DNA of 64,000 nt, from assembly GCA_964401995.1 (NCBI GenBank), contig CAYOAP010000014.1, forward strand, positions 26,569-90,568, written 5' to 3'. The stretch is from DATCBF01 sp964401995 (lineage in GTDB: Bacteria; Actinomycetota; Thermoleophilia; Solirubrobacterales; 70-9). This document shows positions 51,025-60,274 of this stretch, one piece after another. How positions within the stretch are numbered: the stretch's first letter is position 1; the number at the start of each line of letters is the position of its first letter. The notes beneath the pieces are model-generated. The model made no database searches and had not been told where the DNA came from. It worked only from the letters and a program-made list of their open reading frames with translations. A program made the position numbers and the translations under genes.

Positions 51025-51783
51025 CTAGCTTTTCTCGTGCCAGGGCGTGAGGATCCGTGGGCCGTCGGCGGTGATCGCGATCGTGAACTCGAAGTGGGCG
51101 GCCATCGAGCCGTCGTCTGAGTAGACGGCCCAGCCGTCGTCGCCCATCGTCACCAGCGGGCCGCCGACGTTGACCATCGGCTCGATCGCCAGCACCATCC
51201 CCTCCTCCAGCAGCGGGCCCTTGCCCGGCTCGCCGTAGTTGGGGACCTGCGGGTCCTCGTGCATGTCGCGGCCGATCCCGTGGCCGACCAGGGTGCGGAT
51301 GATCGAGAGGCCCTCGGCCTCCACCGTCTGCTGGACCGAGGCGGAGACATCGCCGAGGTGGTTGCCGGGCCGCATCTGCTCAACCGCGGCGAACAGCGCC
51401 GCTTTGGTCGTGTCGAGCAGCTTCTGCGTGCTCTCGTCAATCGGGCCGATCGGCACCGTCATCGCAGCGTCGGAGACCCAGCCGTCCTTGATGACGCCGA
51501 CGTCGATCGAGAGCACGTCGCCCCGCTTGAGCAGATAGGGACCTGGGATCCCGTGCACCACCATCGAGTTGGGAGAAGCGCAGATCGAGCCGGGAAAGCC
51601 CCGATAGCCTTTGAAGGCGGGCACGGCGCCCTGCGAGCGGATGAACTTCTCGGCCGCTTCGTCGAGTTCTTTGGTGGTGACGCCGGCCCGGGTCTTGGCG
51701 GCCAGCATCTGCAGGCAGCGAACCAGGATCGCGCCCGAGGCCGCCATCTGATCCACCTGCTGGGGCGTCTTGCGAATGATCAT
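51025..51783 (-). CDS. map: Methionine aminopeptidase, type I
   Basis: 252 residues from ATG 51783 (a GTG at 51792 adds three). It removes the initiator Met from nascent proteins. Metal ligands are seen in LSIDVGVIKDGWVSDAAMTV (two Asp), VGHGIGRDMHEDPQVPNYG (His) and MVLAIEPMV (Glu), with the last Glu near HFEFTIAI. It follows adk by 23 bases, the conserved secY-adk-map order, but the next ribosomal gene is displaced by inserted genes. Confidence 0.95.
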   Translation of the reverse strand: MIIRKTPQQVDQMAASGAILVRCLQMLAAKTRAGVTTKELDEAAEKFIRSQGAVPAFKGYRGFPGSICASPNSMVVHGIPGPYLLKRGDVLSIDVGVIKDGWVSDAAMTVPIGPIDESTQKLLDTTKAALFAAVEQMRPGNHLGDVSASVQQTVEAEGLSIIRTLVGHGIGRDMHEDPQVPNYGEPGKGPLLEEGMVLAIEPMVNVGGPLVTMGDDGWAVYSDDGSMAAHFEFTIAITADGPRILTPWHEKS

Positions 51784-51806
51784 GCGATACACGCTAGAGG
51801 CGCAGG

Positions 51807-52487
51807 CTAAATAGCCTCGTCAGCTTCCAATTTCATCGTCGCCAGGGTGCGGCGAATCTCGTCGGAGACCTGATCGGGAGCGGCTGTCCCATCGATCTGG
51901 CGCAGCAGGCTCTGGCGGTCGAAATAATCGACCAGCGGCTCGGTCTTCTCGTGGTACTGATCGAGCCGGTGGCGGATCACCTCGGGCTTGTCGTCGTCAC
52001 GGACGACGAGAGCGCTGCCGTCGAGATCGCAGACGCCCTCCTGCTTGGGCGGGTTGAACTCGACGTGGAAGACGTGGCCGCCCTCGGCACAGGTCCGGCG
52101 GCCACCCAGGCGGCGCACGACCTCGTCGTCGCTGACGTCGATCAGCAGCACAGCGGTCAGCGCTCGGCCCAGCTCGGCCAGCTTTGCCTCGACCGCCTCC
52201 GCCTGCGGGGTTGTCCGCGGGAAGCCGTCGAGGATGAAGCCGTCGGCGGCCTCGGCGGAATCGATCCGCTCGCCGATCACGCCGACGATCACCTCGTCCG
52301 GCACGAGGTCGCCGCGCTCCATGTACTCCTGCGCGGCCTTGCCCAGCTCGGTGCCGTCTTTGACCGCGGCCCGGAGGATGTCGCCGGTCGCGTAATAGGG
52401 CAGCTGCAGCTCCTCCTGCAGGCGCTCGCCCTGGGTTCCCTTTCCAGAGCCAGGGGGGCCCAGAAGCACAAGGTTAAGCTCGGCCAT
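51807..52487 (-). CDS. adk: Adenylate kinase
   Basis: 226 residues. The P-loop is LGPPGSGKGTQGERL at residues 8-22, DGFPRTTPQAEA is the family signature near residue 87, and the long LID domain spans about 122-165. LID cysteines remain only in part (GRRTCAEGG and GVCDLDGS), so zinc binding is doubtful. It interconverts AMP, ADP and ATP. It lies 11 bases after secY. Confidence 0.96.
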   Translation of the reverse strand: MAELNLVLLGPPGSGKGTQGERLQEELQLPYYATGDILRAAVKDGTELGKAAQEYMERGDLVPDEVIVGVIGERIDSAEAADGFILDGFPRTTPQAEAVEAKLAELGRALTAVLLIDVSDDEVVRRLGGRRTCAEGGHVFHVEFNPPKQEGVCDLDGSALVVRDDDKPEVIRHRLDQYHEKTEPLVDYFDRQSLLRQIDGTAAPDQVSDEIRRTLATMKLEADEAI

Positions 52488-52498
52488 CGAAGAAGGGC

Positions 52499-53770
52499 TT
52501 ATTTGAGGAAGCCCTCGTAGTTCCTCATCATCAACTGGGCCTCGAGCTGCTTGACGGTGTCAAGCGCGACGCCGATGACGATCAGGATGGAGGTGCCGCC
52601 GAAAGCGAAATTGGCCGAGGTCTGGCTGATCAGGATCGTCGGCAGCGCCGCGACCGCGCCCAGATACAGCGCGCCCGGGAAGGTGAGTCGGGAGAGGATG
52701 CGATCGAGATATTCGGCGGTCGGCCTTCCGGGCCGCACGCCGGGGATGAACCCGCCGTATTTCTTCAGGTTGTCCGCCTGGTCGACCGGGTTGAAGGTGA
52801 CCGCGGTGTAGAAGTAGGTGAAGACGATGATGAAGAAGACCTCGCCGACCACGTAGGCCCAGCCGCTGGGGCTGAAGAAGGCGGCGAATTCAAGCGCGGC
52901 CGGAGTGTTGAGAAGCTGGCCGATGGTCGGCGGGAAGGCCATGATCGAGGCGGCGAAGATGACCGGGATGACGCCGGCCATGTTGACCCGCAGCGGCAGG
53001 TAGGTGGAGCCGCCCGAGGTCATTTTTCGCCCGACCACGCGTTTCGCGTACTGGACCGGGATCCGGCGCTGGCCCTCCTGGACGAAGACGATCGCGACGA
53101 TCACGGCCAGGGCAATGAAGGGCATCATCACGACGAAGACCTGATCGGGGTTGTTCCACCAGGCCTGGATCCCCTGCGGCAGGCGCGAGGCGATCGAGGC
53201 GAAGATCATCAGCGAGATCCCGTTGCCGACGCCGCGCTGGGTGATCAGCTCGCCCAGCCACATCAGCAGGGTGCAGCCGGCGGTGAGGCAGATCACGATC
53301 AGGAAGGTCTTGGTGAAGGTGAGGGTGCCGACGACGCTGGTGCCCGACGGGCCGCTGAGCGAGCGGAAGAGGAAGACGTAGCCGAGTGACTGCCCGAAGG
53401 CGAGGCCGACCGTCAGGTAGCGCGTGTACTGGGTGATCTTCTGCTGCCCGATTTCACCCTCTTTCTGGAGTTTCTCCAGGGAGGGAACGACCACGGTCAG
53501 CAGCTGCAGGATGATCGAAGCCGTGATGTAGGGCATGATCCCCAGCGCGAAAAGGCTGAGGCGCGAGAGGCTGCCGCCGGAGAAGAGGTTGAGGAACCCG
53601 AGGATGTTGCCACCGCCGAAGTTCGACTGGATTTCCTTGACCGCGTTGACGTCGACGCCGGGGGCCGGGATGTAGGCGCCGAGCCGGTAGAGCGCGAGCA
53701 TCGCCGCCGTAAAGGCGATTTTCTTGCGGATATCGGCGACGCTGAATGCGTTGGCGATCGTCCGAAGCAC
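52499..53770 (-). CDS. secY: Protein translocase channel subunit SecY
   Basis: 423 residues with ten hydrophobic helices. It forms the membrane channel for secreted and membrane proteins with SecE and SecG. Visible hallmarks: FSGGSLSRLSLFALGIMPYI in the plug/TM2 region, VVGRKMTSGGSTYLPLRVN in the C5 loop that binds SecA and ribosomes, and GGFIPGVRPGRPTAEYLD. It starts two bases after the rplO stop region and precedes adk. Confidence 0.97.
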   Translation of the reverse strand: MLRTIANAFSVADIRKKIAFTAAMLALYRLGAYIPAPGVDVNAVKEIQSNFGGGNILGFLNLFSGGSLSRLSLFALGIMPYITASIILQLLTVVVPSLEKLQKEGEIGQQKITQYTRYLTVGLAFGQSLGYVFLFRSLSGPSGTSVVGTLTFTKTFLIVICLTAGCTLLMWLGELITQRGVGNGISLMIFASIASRLPQGIQAWWNNPDQVFVVMMPFIALAVIVAIVFVQEGQRRIPVQYAKRVVGRKMTSGGSTYLPLRVNMAGVIPVIFAASIMAFPPTIGQLLNTPAALEFAAFFSPSGWAYVVGEVFFIIVFTYFYTAVTFNPVDQADNLKKYGGFIPGVRPGRPTAEYLDRILSRLTFPGALYLGAVAALPTILISQTSANFAFGGTSILIVIGVALDTVKQLEAQLMMRNYEGFLK

Positions 53771-53772
53771 AG

Positions 53773-54267
53773 TTACTCCAGGGTCTCGCAGGTGCCGCCT
53801 GCGGCCTCGATCTTCTCTTTCGCCGTAGCGCTGAACCCGTGCGCCTGCACGGTCAACTTCTTCGAAATCTCACCACGGGCGAGGATCTTGATCGGGTCGG
53901 AGCGCTTGGCAAGGCCCTTGGCCTTCAAAGTGGCAGGCGTAACCTCGGCGCCGGCCTCGAAACGCTCCTCGAGGTCGGCGAGGTTGATCGGCTGCGTCTT
54001 GGTCCGGAAGTTCTCGAACGGCATCGACTTCTTCATGTGCGGGCCGCGGAGCTTTCGCATCCGCATGTGGATCGGGTTCTGCCCACCCTCGTATCCGGCC
54101 TTGCGCTTAGCGCCGGCGCGGGAGCCCGCGCCCTTGTGGCCGCGGCCCGAGGTCTTGCCCAGGCCACTGCCCTCGCCGCGGCCGATCCGCTTGCGCGGAC
54201 GGCGCGAGCCCGGCTTCGGCCTCAGGTTATGAAGGCCAATCTCCTCCTCACGGGGCGTCTCGGCCAT
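53773..54267 (-). CDS. rplO: Ribosomal protein L15
   Basis: 164 residues. The Gly/Arg/Lys-rich N-terminus (LRPKPGSRRPRKRIGRGEGS, then GLGKTSGRGHKGAGSR) is the family signature. FENFRTKTQPINLADLEERF begins the globular part. It is an early-assembling 50S protein. Its start overlaps the rpmD stop. Confidence 0.96.
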   Translation of the reverse strand: MAETPREEEIGLHNLRPKPGSRRPRKRIGRGEGSGLGKTSGRGHKGAGSRAGAKRKAGYEGGQNPIHMRMRKLRGPHMKKSMPFENFRTKTQPINLADLEERFEAGAEVTPATLKAKGLAKRSDPIKILARGEISKKLTVQAHGFSATAKEKIEAAGGTCETLE

Positions 54268-54443
54268 CAGGACTTGACCTCGACCAGATGCGAGACGACG
54301 TAAAGCTGGCCCTGCAGCTGCGGCGAGTCTTTGCGCTCCACGGTCTTGCCGATCCGTCCCAGGCCGAGCGCCGCAAGCGTCGCTTTCTGGCTCGGGTTGG
54401 TCCCGTTGGCGGAACGAACCTGCTCAATCTTCAGCGCGCTCAT
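54267..54443 (-). CDS. rpmD: Ribosomal protein L30
   Basis: 58 residues: ALKIEQVRSANGTNPSQKAT, LAALGLGRIGKTVERKDSPQ and a short beta strand ending LVEVKS. The position between rpsE and rplO and the LGLGRIGKTVE motif identify it. It overlaps rpsE by four bases and rplO by one. Confidence 0.95.
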   Translation of the reverse strand: MSALKIEQVRSANGTNPSQKATLAALGLGRIGKTVERKDSPQLQGQLYVVSHLVEVKS

Positions 54444-55195
54444 GAAGCATCACCGGCCTCAGCGGCAGCAGGCTCCTCGGCGGGCGGAACCTCAGCCTCA
54501 GCGGCTGGAGTGGAAGCGGGCGCCTCCTCCGAGGTCGGCGTGGTGTCGGAGGGGTCGAGAACGGAGGCCGTGCCCCCGCCCGCAGGCCCCTCCGGCGCCG
54601 CGGCGGCCTCGGCCGATCCGTCAGCGGCCAGGTGCTCTCCATCCTGAGCCGCGGTGCCGTTGCTCTTCTCGACCCCGAGCACCTGCGACACCGTCAAGCC
54701 GCGCAACTCAGCGACCTCCTCGGGCCGGCGCAGGCGGATCAAACCGTCCATCGTCGCCTTGACCAGGTTGATCGGGTTCTGGGTGCCGATGCTCTTGGTC
54801 AGCACGTCGCGGACGCCACCAAGCTCGAGCACCGCGCGCACGCCGCCGCCGGCGATGACGCCGGTACCGGGGCTGGCCGGGCGCAGGACGACGTGGCCGG
54901 CGCCGTAGCGGCCGATGATCTTGTGGGTCAGCGTCTGCCCGTATTTGGGGACGCGAATCAAGTCCTTGCGGGCGTTCTCGACGCCCTTCTGGATCGCCAG
55001 CGGAACCTCGCGGGCCTTGCCGTAGCCGATCCCGACGACACCCTCTTCGTCGCCGACGGCAACCAGCGCCGTGAAAGAGAAGCGACGGCCGCCCTTGACC
55101 ACCTTGGCGACGCGGTTGATCTCGATCACCCGCTCCTGAAGGTCAAGCCCGCGCGGGCTGACCGTCTCGATATTTGTTGTGTCCATTCCCTTCAT
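54440..55195 (-). CDS. rpsE: Ribosomal protein S5 with acidic C-terminal extension
   Basis: 251 residues, about 80 more than usual. The core (to about residue 175) has the RNA-binding ERVIEINRVAKVVKGGRRFS and the fidelity region GIGYGKAREVPLAIQKG. The tail is Ala/Glu/Pro-rich and low in complexity, ending in PPAEEPAAAEAGDAS. S5 lies at the mRNA entry site. The extra tail would be exposed to solvent. A second Met four residues in is an alternative start. Confidence 0.95.
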   Translation of the reverse strand: MKGMDTTNIETVSPRGLDLQERVIEINRVAKVVKGGRRFSFTALVAVGDEEGVVGIGYGKAREVPLAIQKGVENARKDLIRVPKYGQTLTHKIIGRYGAGHVVLRPASPGTGVIAGGGVRAVLELGGVRDVLTKSIGTQNPINLVKATMDGLIRLRRPEEVAELRGLTVSQVLGVEKSNGTAAQDGEHLAADGSAEAAAAPEGPAGGGTASVLDPSDTTPTSEEAPASTPAAEAEVPPAEEPAAAEAGDAS

Positions 55196-55213
55196 AGCAA
55201 GCGACCCACCGTA

Positions 55214-55567
55214 CTAAAAGGCCAGCCCTCCCTCGCGGGCGCCTTCGGCGAGCGCCTTGACGCGGCCGTGGTACTGGTAGCCGCCGCGGTCGAAAACACA
55301 GGTCTCGACCCCGGCCGCCTTGCCGCGCTCGGCCAGCAGCTCGCCGGCACGTTTTGCCTGCTCACTGGCGGTCAATTTGCGCAGATCCGGCTCGATCCAG
55401 TTGACGGCAGCGACGGTATGACCCTTGCCGTCGTCGATCAACTGGGCGAAAATGCCACGGTTGGAACGGTAAACAGAAAGACGGGGACGCTCGGCCGTGC
55501 CGGTGACCCGGGCGCGGACGCGGCGGCGGCGGCGCAGGCGGCGCTGCCTGTTCGTAAGGACTGTCAT
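55214..55567 (-). CDS. rplR: Ribosomal protein L18
   Basis: 117 residues. The Arg-rich N-terminus (RQRRLRRRRRVRARV) precedes the 5S rRNA-binding core with RPRLSVYRSNRGIFAQLIDD and FDRGGYQYHGRVKALAEGAR. It binds 5S rRNA with L5. It overlaps rplF by four bases. Confidence 0.97.
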   Translation of the reverse strand: MTVLTNRQRRLRRRRRVRARVTGTAERPRLSVYRSNRGIFAQLIDDGKGHTVAAVNWIEPDLRKLTASEQAKRAGELLAERGKAAGVETCVFDRGGYQYHGRVKALAEGAREGGLAF

Positions 55568-56097
55568 GCGCGCTTACCCACCTTTCGAAGGACGTGCTCG
55601 CCGCGGTAGCGGATGCCCTTGCCCTTGTAGGGCTCCGGCGGACGGCGCTTGCGGATATCCGCGGCGACCTGGCCAACAAGCTGCTTGTCGATTCCACGGA
55701 CGATGATCTCCGTCGGCTGCGGAACCTCGAAATCGATGCCATCCGGCGCCTCGATCGAAACCGGGTGCGAGTAGCCGAGAGCCAGCTCCAGGTTCTTGCC
55801 TTTGAGCTGGGCGCGGTAACCGACGCCCTGGATCTCCAGCCGCTTCTCGAAGCCCTCGGTGACGCCCTCGACCATGTTCGCGATCAGGCTGCGGGTCAGC
55901 CCGTGCAGGGCACGGTGTTCGCCGCGGTCGGTCGGTCGGGCGACGGTCAGCACGCCCTCGCCCTGCTCGATCGCCATGTCGATCGAGTGGCTCTGCGTGA
56001 GCTCGCCCTTGGGGCCCTTGACGGCGACGCGGCCAGGCGCGAGCTCGACCGTGACGGCCTCGGGGACGGGAATTGGTTTTCTGCCGATTCGACTCAT
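55564..56097 (-). CDS. rplF: Ribosomal protein L6
   Basis: 177 residues from the ATG at 56097, giving SRIGRKPIPVPEAVTVEL. The C-terminal signature is RKRRPPEPYKGKGIRYRGEH. It has two similar beta-alpha domains near the GTPase centre. A longer start (nine residues) overlaps rpsH and is not supported. Confidence 0.97.
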   Translation of the reverse strand: MSRIGRKPIPVPEAVTVELAPGRVAVKGPKGELTQSHSIDMAIEQGEGVLTVARPTDRGEHRALHGLTRSLIANMVEGVTEGFEKRLEIQGVGYRAQLKGKNLELALGYSHPVSIEAPDGIDFEVPQPTEIIVRGIDKQLVGQVAADIRKRRPPEPYKGKGIRYRGEHVLRKVGKRA

Positions 56098-56104
56098 CAG
56101 ACGA

Positions 56105-56500
56105 TCACCAGACGTAGGCGACAACCTCGCCGCCGACGCCCTTGGACTTCGCTTCGTGTCCGGTCATCACACCGACTGAGGTGCTGACGATCGCGGTGCC
56201 GGTGCCGCCGAACACGCGCGGAACGTTTTTGTGGTCGACGTAGCGACGCCTGCCGGGGCGGGAGATCCGTTCGATGCCGAGGATCACCGGGCGGCGGTCC
56301 TCCGTGTACTTGAGGCGGATCTTGATCGCCTCGCCCACGGGCGCCTTGGCCGGCGCGAAATCGCGGATGTAGCCCTGCTCCTTGAGGATCCGCGACATCT
56401 CGATCTTCAGCCTCGACGAGGGAATCTCCACCTCGTCGTGGCCGGAGCGCAGGGCGTTGCGAATCCGGGTCAGGTAATCGGCTATTGGGTCAGTCTGCAT
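56105..56500 (-). CDS. rpsH: Ribosomal protein S8
   Basis: 131 residues: DPIADYLTRIRNALRSGHDE at the N-terminus and the C-terminal GTGTAIVSTSVGVMTGHEAK loop that binds helix 21 of 16S rRNA. In E. coli S8 represses the spc operon. It follows rpsN by four bases and precedes rplF by seven. Confidence 0.97.
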   Translation of the reverse strand: MQTDPIADYLTRIRNALRSGHDEVEIPSSRLKIEMSRILKEQGYIRDFAPAKAPVGEAIKIRLKYTEDRRPVILGIERISRPGRRRYVDHKNVPRVFGGTGTAIVSTSVGVMTGHEAKSKGVGGEVVAYVW

Positions 56501-56504
56501 TTGT

Positions 56505-56690
56505 CTACCAACTCGACTTGGTCATGCCGGGGATGTAACCCTCGTGCGCGGCCTCACGCAGGCAGATCCGGCAGAGGCCGAACTTGCGGTAGTAGGCGCG
56601 CGGCCGTCCACAGCGACGGCAACGGTTGTATCCCCGAGTTTTGAACTTGGGTTTTCTGCTCTGTCGAACCTTCTGGGAAGTCTTAGCCAT
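56505..56690 (-). CDS. rpsN: Ribosomal protein S14, short zinc-binding type
   Basis: 61 residues. Cysteines 24, 27, 40 and 43 form the zinc ribbon (CRRC and CRIC) of the type Z protein, and the end GYIPGMTKSSW is diagnostic. It lies in the head of the 30S subunit. It overlaps the rplE stop by eight bases. Confidence 0.97.
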   Translation of the reverse strand: MAKTSQKVRQSRKPKFKTRGYNRCRRCGRPRAYYRKFGLCRICLREAAHEGYIPGMTKSSW

Positions 56691-57507
56691 TGTCCTGATT
56701 CTCCTCGTCGGTCGAGCTCTCGGCGTCGCCGCCCTCGCCGTCTCCAGCGTCCTCGCCGTCCTCGCCCTCATCTGCCTCCGGCTTGGCGTAAGCCTCGGGA
56801 TTCTCCTCTTTGAGCTGCTCGAGGGCGGCCTGCTCGGCCTCGGCCCGCAAGCGAGCCTCCTCTTTGCGCTGCTCCTCCTCGGCTTCGGCCTCAGCCTCGG
56901 CTTTGGCCTCGCCGGCGCCCGGGCGGCCCTCTTTCGCAAAGGGCATCCCGAGCCCGAGCAGCAGCTCGAAGGCCTCTGCATCGGTCGCCGCGGTGGTCGT
57001 GATCGTGACGTCGAGCCCGCGGATCTCGTCAACTGAGTCGTAGTCGATCTCGGGGAAGATCAGCTGCTCCTTGATCCCCATCGAGTAGTTGCCGCGGCCG
57101 TCGAAGGAGCGCGGGTTGAGGCCGCGGAAGTCCCTGATCCGCGGCACCGCGATCGAGCAGAGCCGGTCGAGGAACTCCCACATCTGGGCGCGGCGCAGGG
57201 TGACCGAGACGCCGACCGGCATCCCCTCGCGGACTTTGAAGGAAGCGATCGACTTGCGGGCGCGGCGGACGCTGGGCTGCTGCCCGGCGATCAACGCCAG
57301 CTGCCCCTTCGCCGACTCGAGAAGTTTCTTGTTCTGCTTGGCCTCGCCGACCCCCATGTTGAGAGTGATCTTGAGCAGGCGCGGGGCCTGCATCCGGGTG
57401 CTGTAGCCAAACTTGCGGGTAAGCGCCGGCAGGACGTCCTGCTCGTAGAGATCGCGCATCCGGGGCGGCGGGGCGGCTTTCGACTGGGCTGTGGCGGTCG
57501 CCTCCAT
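56683..57507 (-). CDS. rplE: Ribosomal protein L5 with acidic C-terminal extension
   Basis: 274 residues against about 180 normally. The core includes LKITLNMGVGEAKQNKKLLE, GMPVGVSVTLRR and FPEIDYDSVDEIRGLDVTI. From about residue 195 an Ala/Glu-rich helical tail runs into an Asp/Glu-rich end. L5 binds 5S rRNA and bridges to S13. The tail is uninterrupted and in frame, so it is real coding sequence. Confidence 0.95.
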   Translation of the reverse strand: MEATATAQSKAAPPPRMRDLYEQDVLPALTRKFGYSTRMQAPRLLKITLNMGVGEAKQNKKLLESAKGQLALIAGQQPSVRRARKSIASFKVREGMPVGVSVTLRRAQMWEFLDRLCSIAVPRIRDFRGLNPRSFDGRGNYSMGIKEQLIFPEIDYDSVDEIRGLDVTITTTAATDAEAFELLLGLGMPFAKEGRPGAGEAKAEAEAEAEEEQRKEEARLRAEAEQAALEQLKEENPEAYAKPEADEGEDGEDAGDGEGGDAESSTDEENQDNG

Positions 57508-57845
57508 CAGGAGATCGCCGATCCGCTGCGCTTGGCGAAGCGCTCGCGCTTGCCGCCTTTGTCGAGGCGCATGCCGATCCGAGTCGGCTTCTTGTCTTTG
57601 GGATCGAGCAGCATCACGTTGGAGACGTGGATCGGCCCCTCCTTTTCGACAATGCCGCCGACGTCGCCGCCGCGCTGCGTGTCTTTGACCGAGCGCGGCC
57701 GTTCAGCCCGCTTGATCATGTTTAGGTGCTCGACGTAAACCCGGTTCTTCTTCGGCTCGGTGCGGACGACCCGGCCGGTCTTGCCGGAGTCCTTGCCGCT
57801 GGTGACGATCACCTGGTCGTCTTTCTTGATCCGCATGCCCTTCAT
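57507..57845 (-). CDS. rplX: Ribosomal protein L24
   Basis: 112 residues. The KOW motif is KKDDQVIVTSGKDSGKTGRV, and VYVEHLNMIKRAERP follows. It starts assembly of the 50S subunit near the exit tunnel. The first Met overlaps the rplN stop (ATGA); a second Met three residues in is possible. Confidence 0.96.
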   Translation of the reverse strand: MKGMRIKKDDQVIVTSGKDSGKTGRVVRTEPKKNRVYVEHLNMIKRAERPRSVKDTQRGGDVGGIVEKEGPIHVSNVMLLDPKDKKPTRIGMRLDKGGKRERFAKRSGSAIS

Positions 57846-58216
57846 CAGAGGACCTCGGGCGCGAGCGAGACGATTTTCATGAAGTTGCGATCGCGAAGTT
57901 CGCGGGCGACGGGGCCGAAGATGCGGGTGCCGCGCGGGTTGTTGTTCGCCGGGTCGATCAGGACGGCGGCGTTCTCGTCGAAGGAGATGTAGGTGCCGTC
58001 CGGGCGGCCGAGCTGCTTGCGGGTGCGGACGACGACCGCCTGCACGACCTCGCCCTTGCGGACGGCGCCGTTCGGGCTCGCCTGTTTGACCGTCGCTGTG
58101 ATGACGTCGCCGACACCGGCGTAACGGCGGTGAGAGCCGCCCTTGACACGGATGCAGAGGATTTCCCGGGCACCCGAATTGTCTGCGACCTTCAGTCTTG
58201 ACTCCTGCTGAATCAC
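57845..58216 (-). CDS. rplN: Ribosomal protein L14
   Basis: 123 residues: MIQQESRLKVADNSGAREIL at the start, then the family signature GEVVQAVVVRTRKQLGRPDG. It lies at the subunit interface and is the binding site of RsfS. It follows rpsQ by seven bases. Confidence 0.97.
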   Translation of the reverse strand: MIQQESRLKVADNSGAREILCIRVKGGSHRRYAGVGDVITATVKQASPNGAVRKGEVVQAVVVRTRKQLGRPDGTYISFDENAAVLIDPANNNPRGTRIFGPVARELRDRNFMKIVSLAPEVL

Positions 58217-58223
58217 GTTCTGC

Positions 58224-58880
58224 CTACTTTGCTTTCTCGACGACGTCGACCAGGCGCCAGCGCTTGGTCTTCGAAAGGGGCCGGGTCTCGATTACGCGGA
58301 CGGTGTCGCCCTCGCCCGCCTCGTTGCGCTCATCGTGAGCGTGCAGCGTGCGCGAGCGGCGGACGATCTTCTCGTAAGTCGGGTGGCGGCGGGCGGTGTC
58401 GATCCGGACCGTGATCGATTTCTGGCCTTTGTCGGAGACGACGATGCCCTGGCGGACCTTGGCCGCGTTCGGCGTGCGCTCAGCGACCGGGGTGCCGGTC
58501 TTCGCCTCGCCCTTCTTGCCGCGCATAGCCGCGCGTTCCTTACGGCGTTCAGCCGCCTTGACCTTGCGAGCCTGCTCGCGCTGAGCAACCCGCTCCTCGT
58601 CGGAGAGTGCCGGGCCAGCCTTGTGCGGCTGCCGCGAGCGCTCCAGTCGAGCCCGCTCCTTCCAAGGAAGATCGTCCTCAGGCGACGGCTCCTTGGCAGG
58701 TGCCTTCTCAGCCGCGGGAGCCGGAGCAGCCTCAGGGGCCTCCTCCTCCGCAGCCGGCGCCTCGGCGGCCTCAGGGGCCTCCTCGACCGGAGCCTCCGCA
58801 GCCGGAGTCTCCTCGACGGCCTCGGGCTGCTCCTCGGCAGCTGCCTCTGTGCTCTCGTTCTGTTTCGGGTCGTCTGTCAT
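58224..58880 (-). CDS. rpsQ: Ribosomal protein S17 with ~130-residue N-terminal extension
   Basis: 218 residues against about 85 normally. The S17 core starts near residue 140 (RQGIVVSDKGQKSITVRIDT) and includes RSRTLHAHDERNEAGEGDTV and the C-terminal LSKTKRWRLVDVVEKAK. Before it lies an Ala/Glu/Pro-rich acidic stretch (about residues 5-75), then a basic Arg/Lys helix (about 80-125). Start: ATG 58880 overlapping the rpmC stop (ATGA), so the extension is translated unless an internal start is used; no good one is seen near residue 135. Confidence 0.9.
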   Translation of the reverse strand: MTDDPKQNESTEAAAEEQPEAVEETPAAEAPVEEAPEAAEAPAAEEEAPEAAPAPAAEKAPAKEPSPEDDLPWKERARLERSRQPHKAGPALSDEERVAQREQARKVKAAERRKERAAMRGKKGEAKTGTPVAERTPNAAKVRQGIVVSDKGQKSITVRIDTARRHPTYEKIVRRSRTLHAHDERNEAGEGDTVRVIETRPLSKTKRWRLVDVVEKAK

Positions 58881-59092
58881 ATCCGCTTCAACTCTTTCTC
58901 CACATCGATGCCGCGCTGGCGCGCGACCGTAAGCAGCTTTGCAATGTCTCGCCGGGCGCCGCCGAGGCGGGAGGTGTTCTCCAGCTCGCCGGTCGCGTGC
59001 CGGAAGCGCAGGTTGAACGCCTCCTGCTTGGCGTCGATCAGTTTCGCCACAAGCTCGTCGTCTTTCAGATCGTGGACCTCGGCCCCTTTCAT
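58877..59092 (-). CDS. rpmC: Ribosomal protein L29
   Basis: 71 residues: VHDLKDDELVAKLIDAKQEA and FNLRFRHATGELENTSRLGG are the family's two helices. It lies at the tunnel exit and contacts trigger factor and SRP. It shares overlaps with rplP and rpsQ. Confidence 0.96.
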   Translation of the reverse strand: MKGAEVHDLKDDELVAKLIDAKQEAFNLRFRHATGELENTSRLGGARRDIAKLLTVARQRGIDVEKELKRI

Positions 59093-59511
59093 CAGGCTTC
59101 GACCCCCTCACGTTTGACGAACTTGGTTTTGACGGGAAGCTTGTGCCCAGCAAGGCGCAGCGCCTCGCGAGCGAGATCCTCGGGGACGCCGGCCAACTCG
59201 AACATGACCTTGCCCGGCTTGACCACGGCGACCCAGCCCTCGGGGTTGCCCTTGCCCGAGCCCATCCGGGTCTCGGCCGGCTTCTTCGTGTAGGGCTTGT
59301 CGGGGAAGACGTTGATCCAGACCTTGCCGCCACGTTTGATCTTGCGGGTCATCGCCACGCGGGCGGCCTCGATCTGGCGGTTGGTGATCCAGCCGCGCTC
59401 GAGCGACTTCAGCCCGTACTCGCCGAAGGCGACGGTGCTGCCGCCCTTGGTGTTGCCGCGCATCCGGCCGCGCATCTGTTTGCGGTGCTTGACCCGCTTC
59501 GGCATCAGCAT
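59092..59511 (-). CDS. rplP: Ribosomal protein L16
   Basis: 139 residues: MLMPKRVKHRKQMRGRMRGN at the start, RGGKVWINVFPDKPYTKKPA, and the GSGKGNPEGWVAVVKPG loop near the A-site tRNA. The first Met is kept because most L16 proteins begin ML(M/L)PKR. It overlaps rpmC by one base. Confidence 0.97.
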   Translation of the reverse strand: MLMPKRVKHRKQMRGRMRGNTKGGSTVAFGEYGLKSLERGWITNRQIEAARVAMTRKIKRGGKVWINVFPDKPYTKKPAETRMGSGKGNPEGWVAVVKPGKVMFELAGVPEDLAREALRLAGHKLPVKTKFVKREGVEA

Positions 59512-60270
<759 letters not shown>

Positions 60271-60274
60271 GTCC

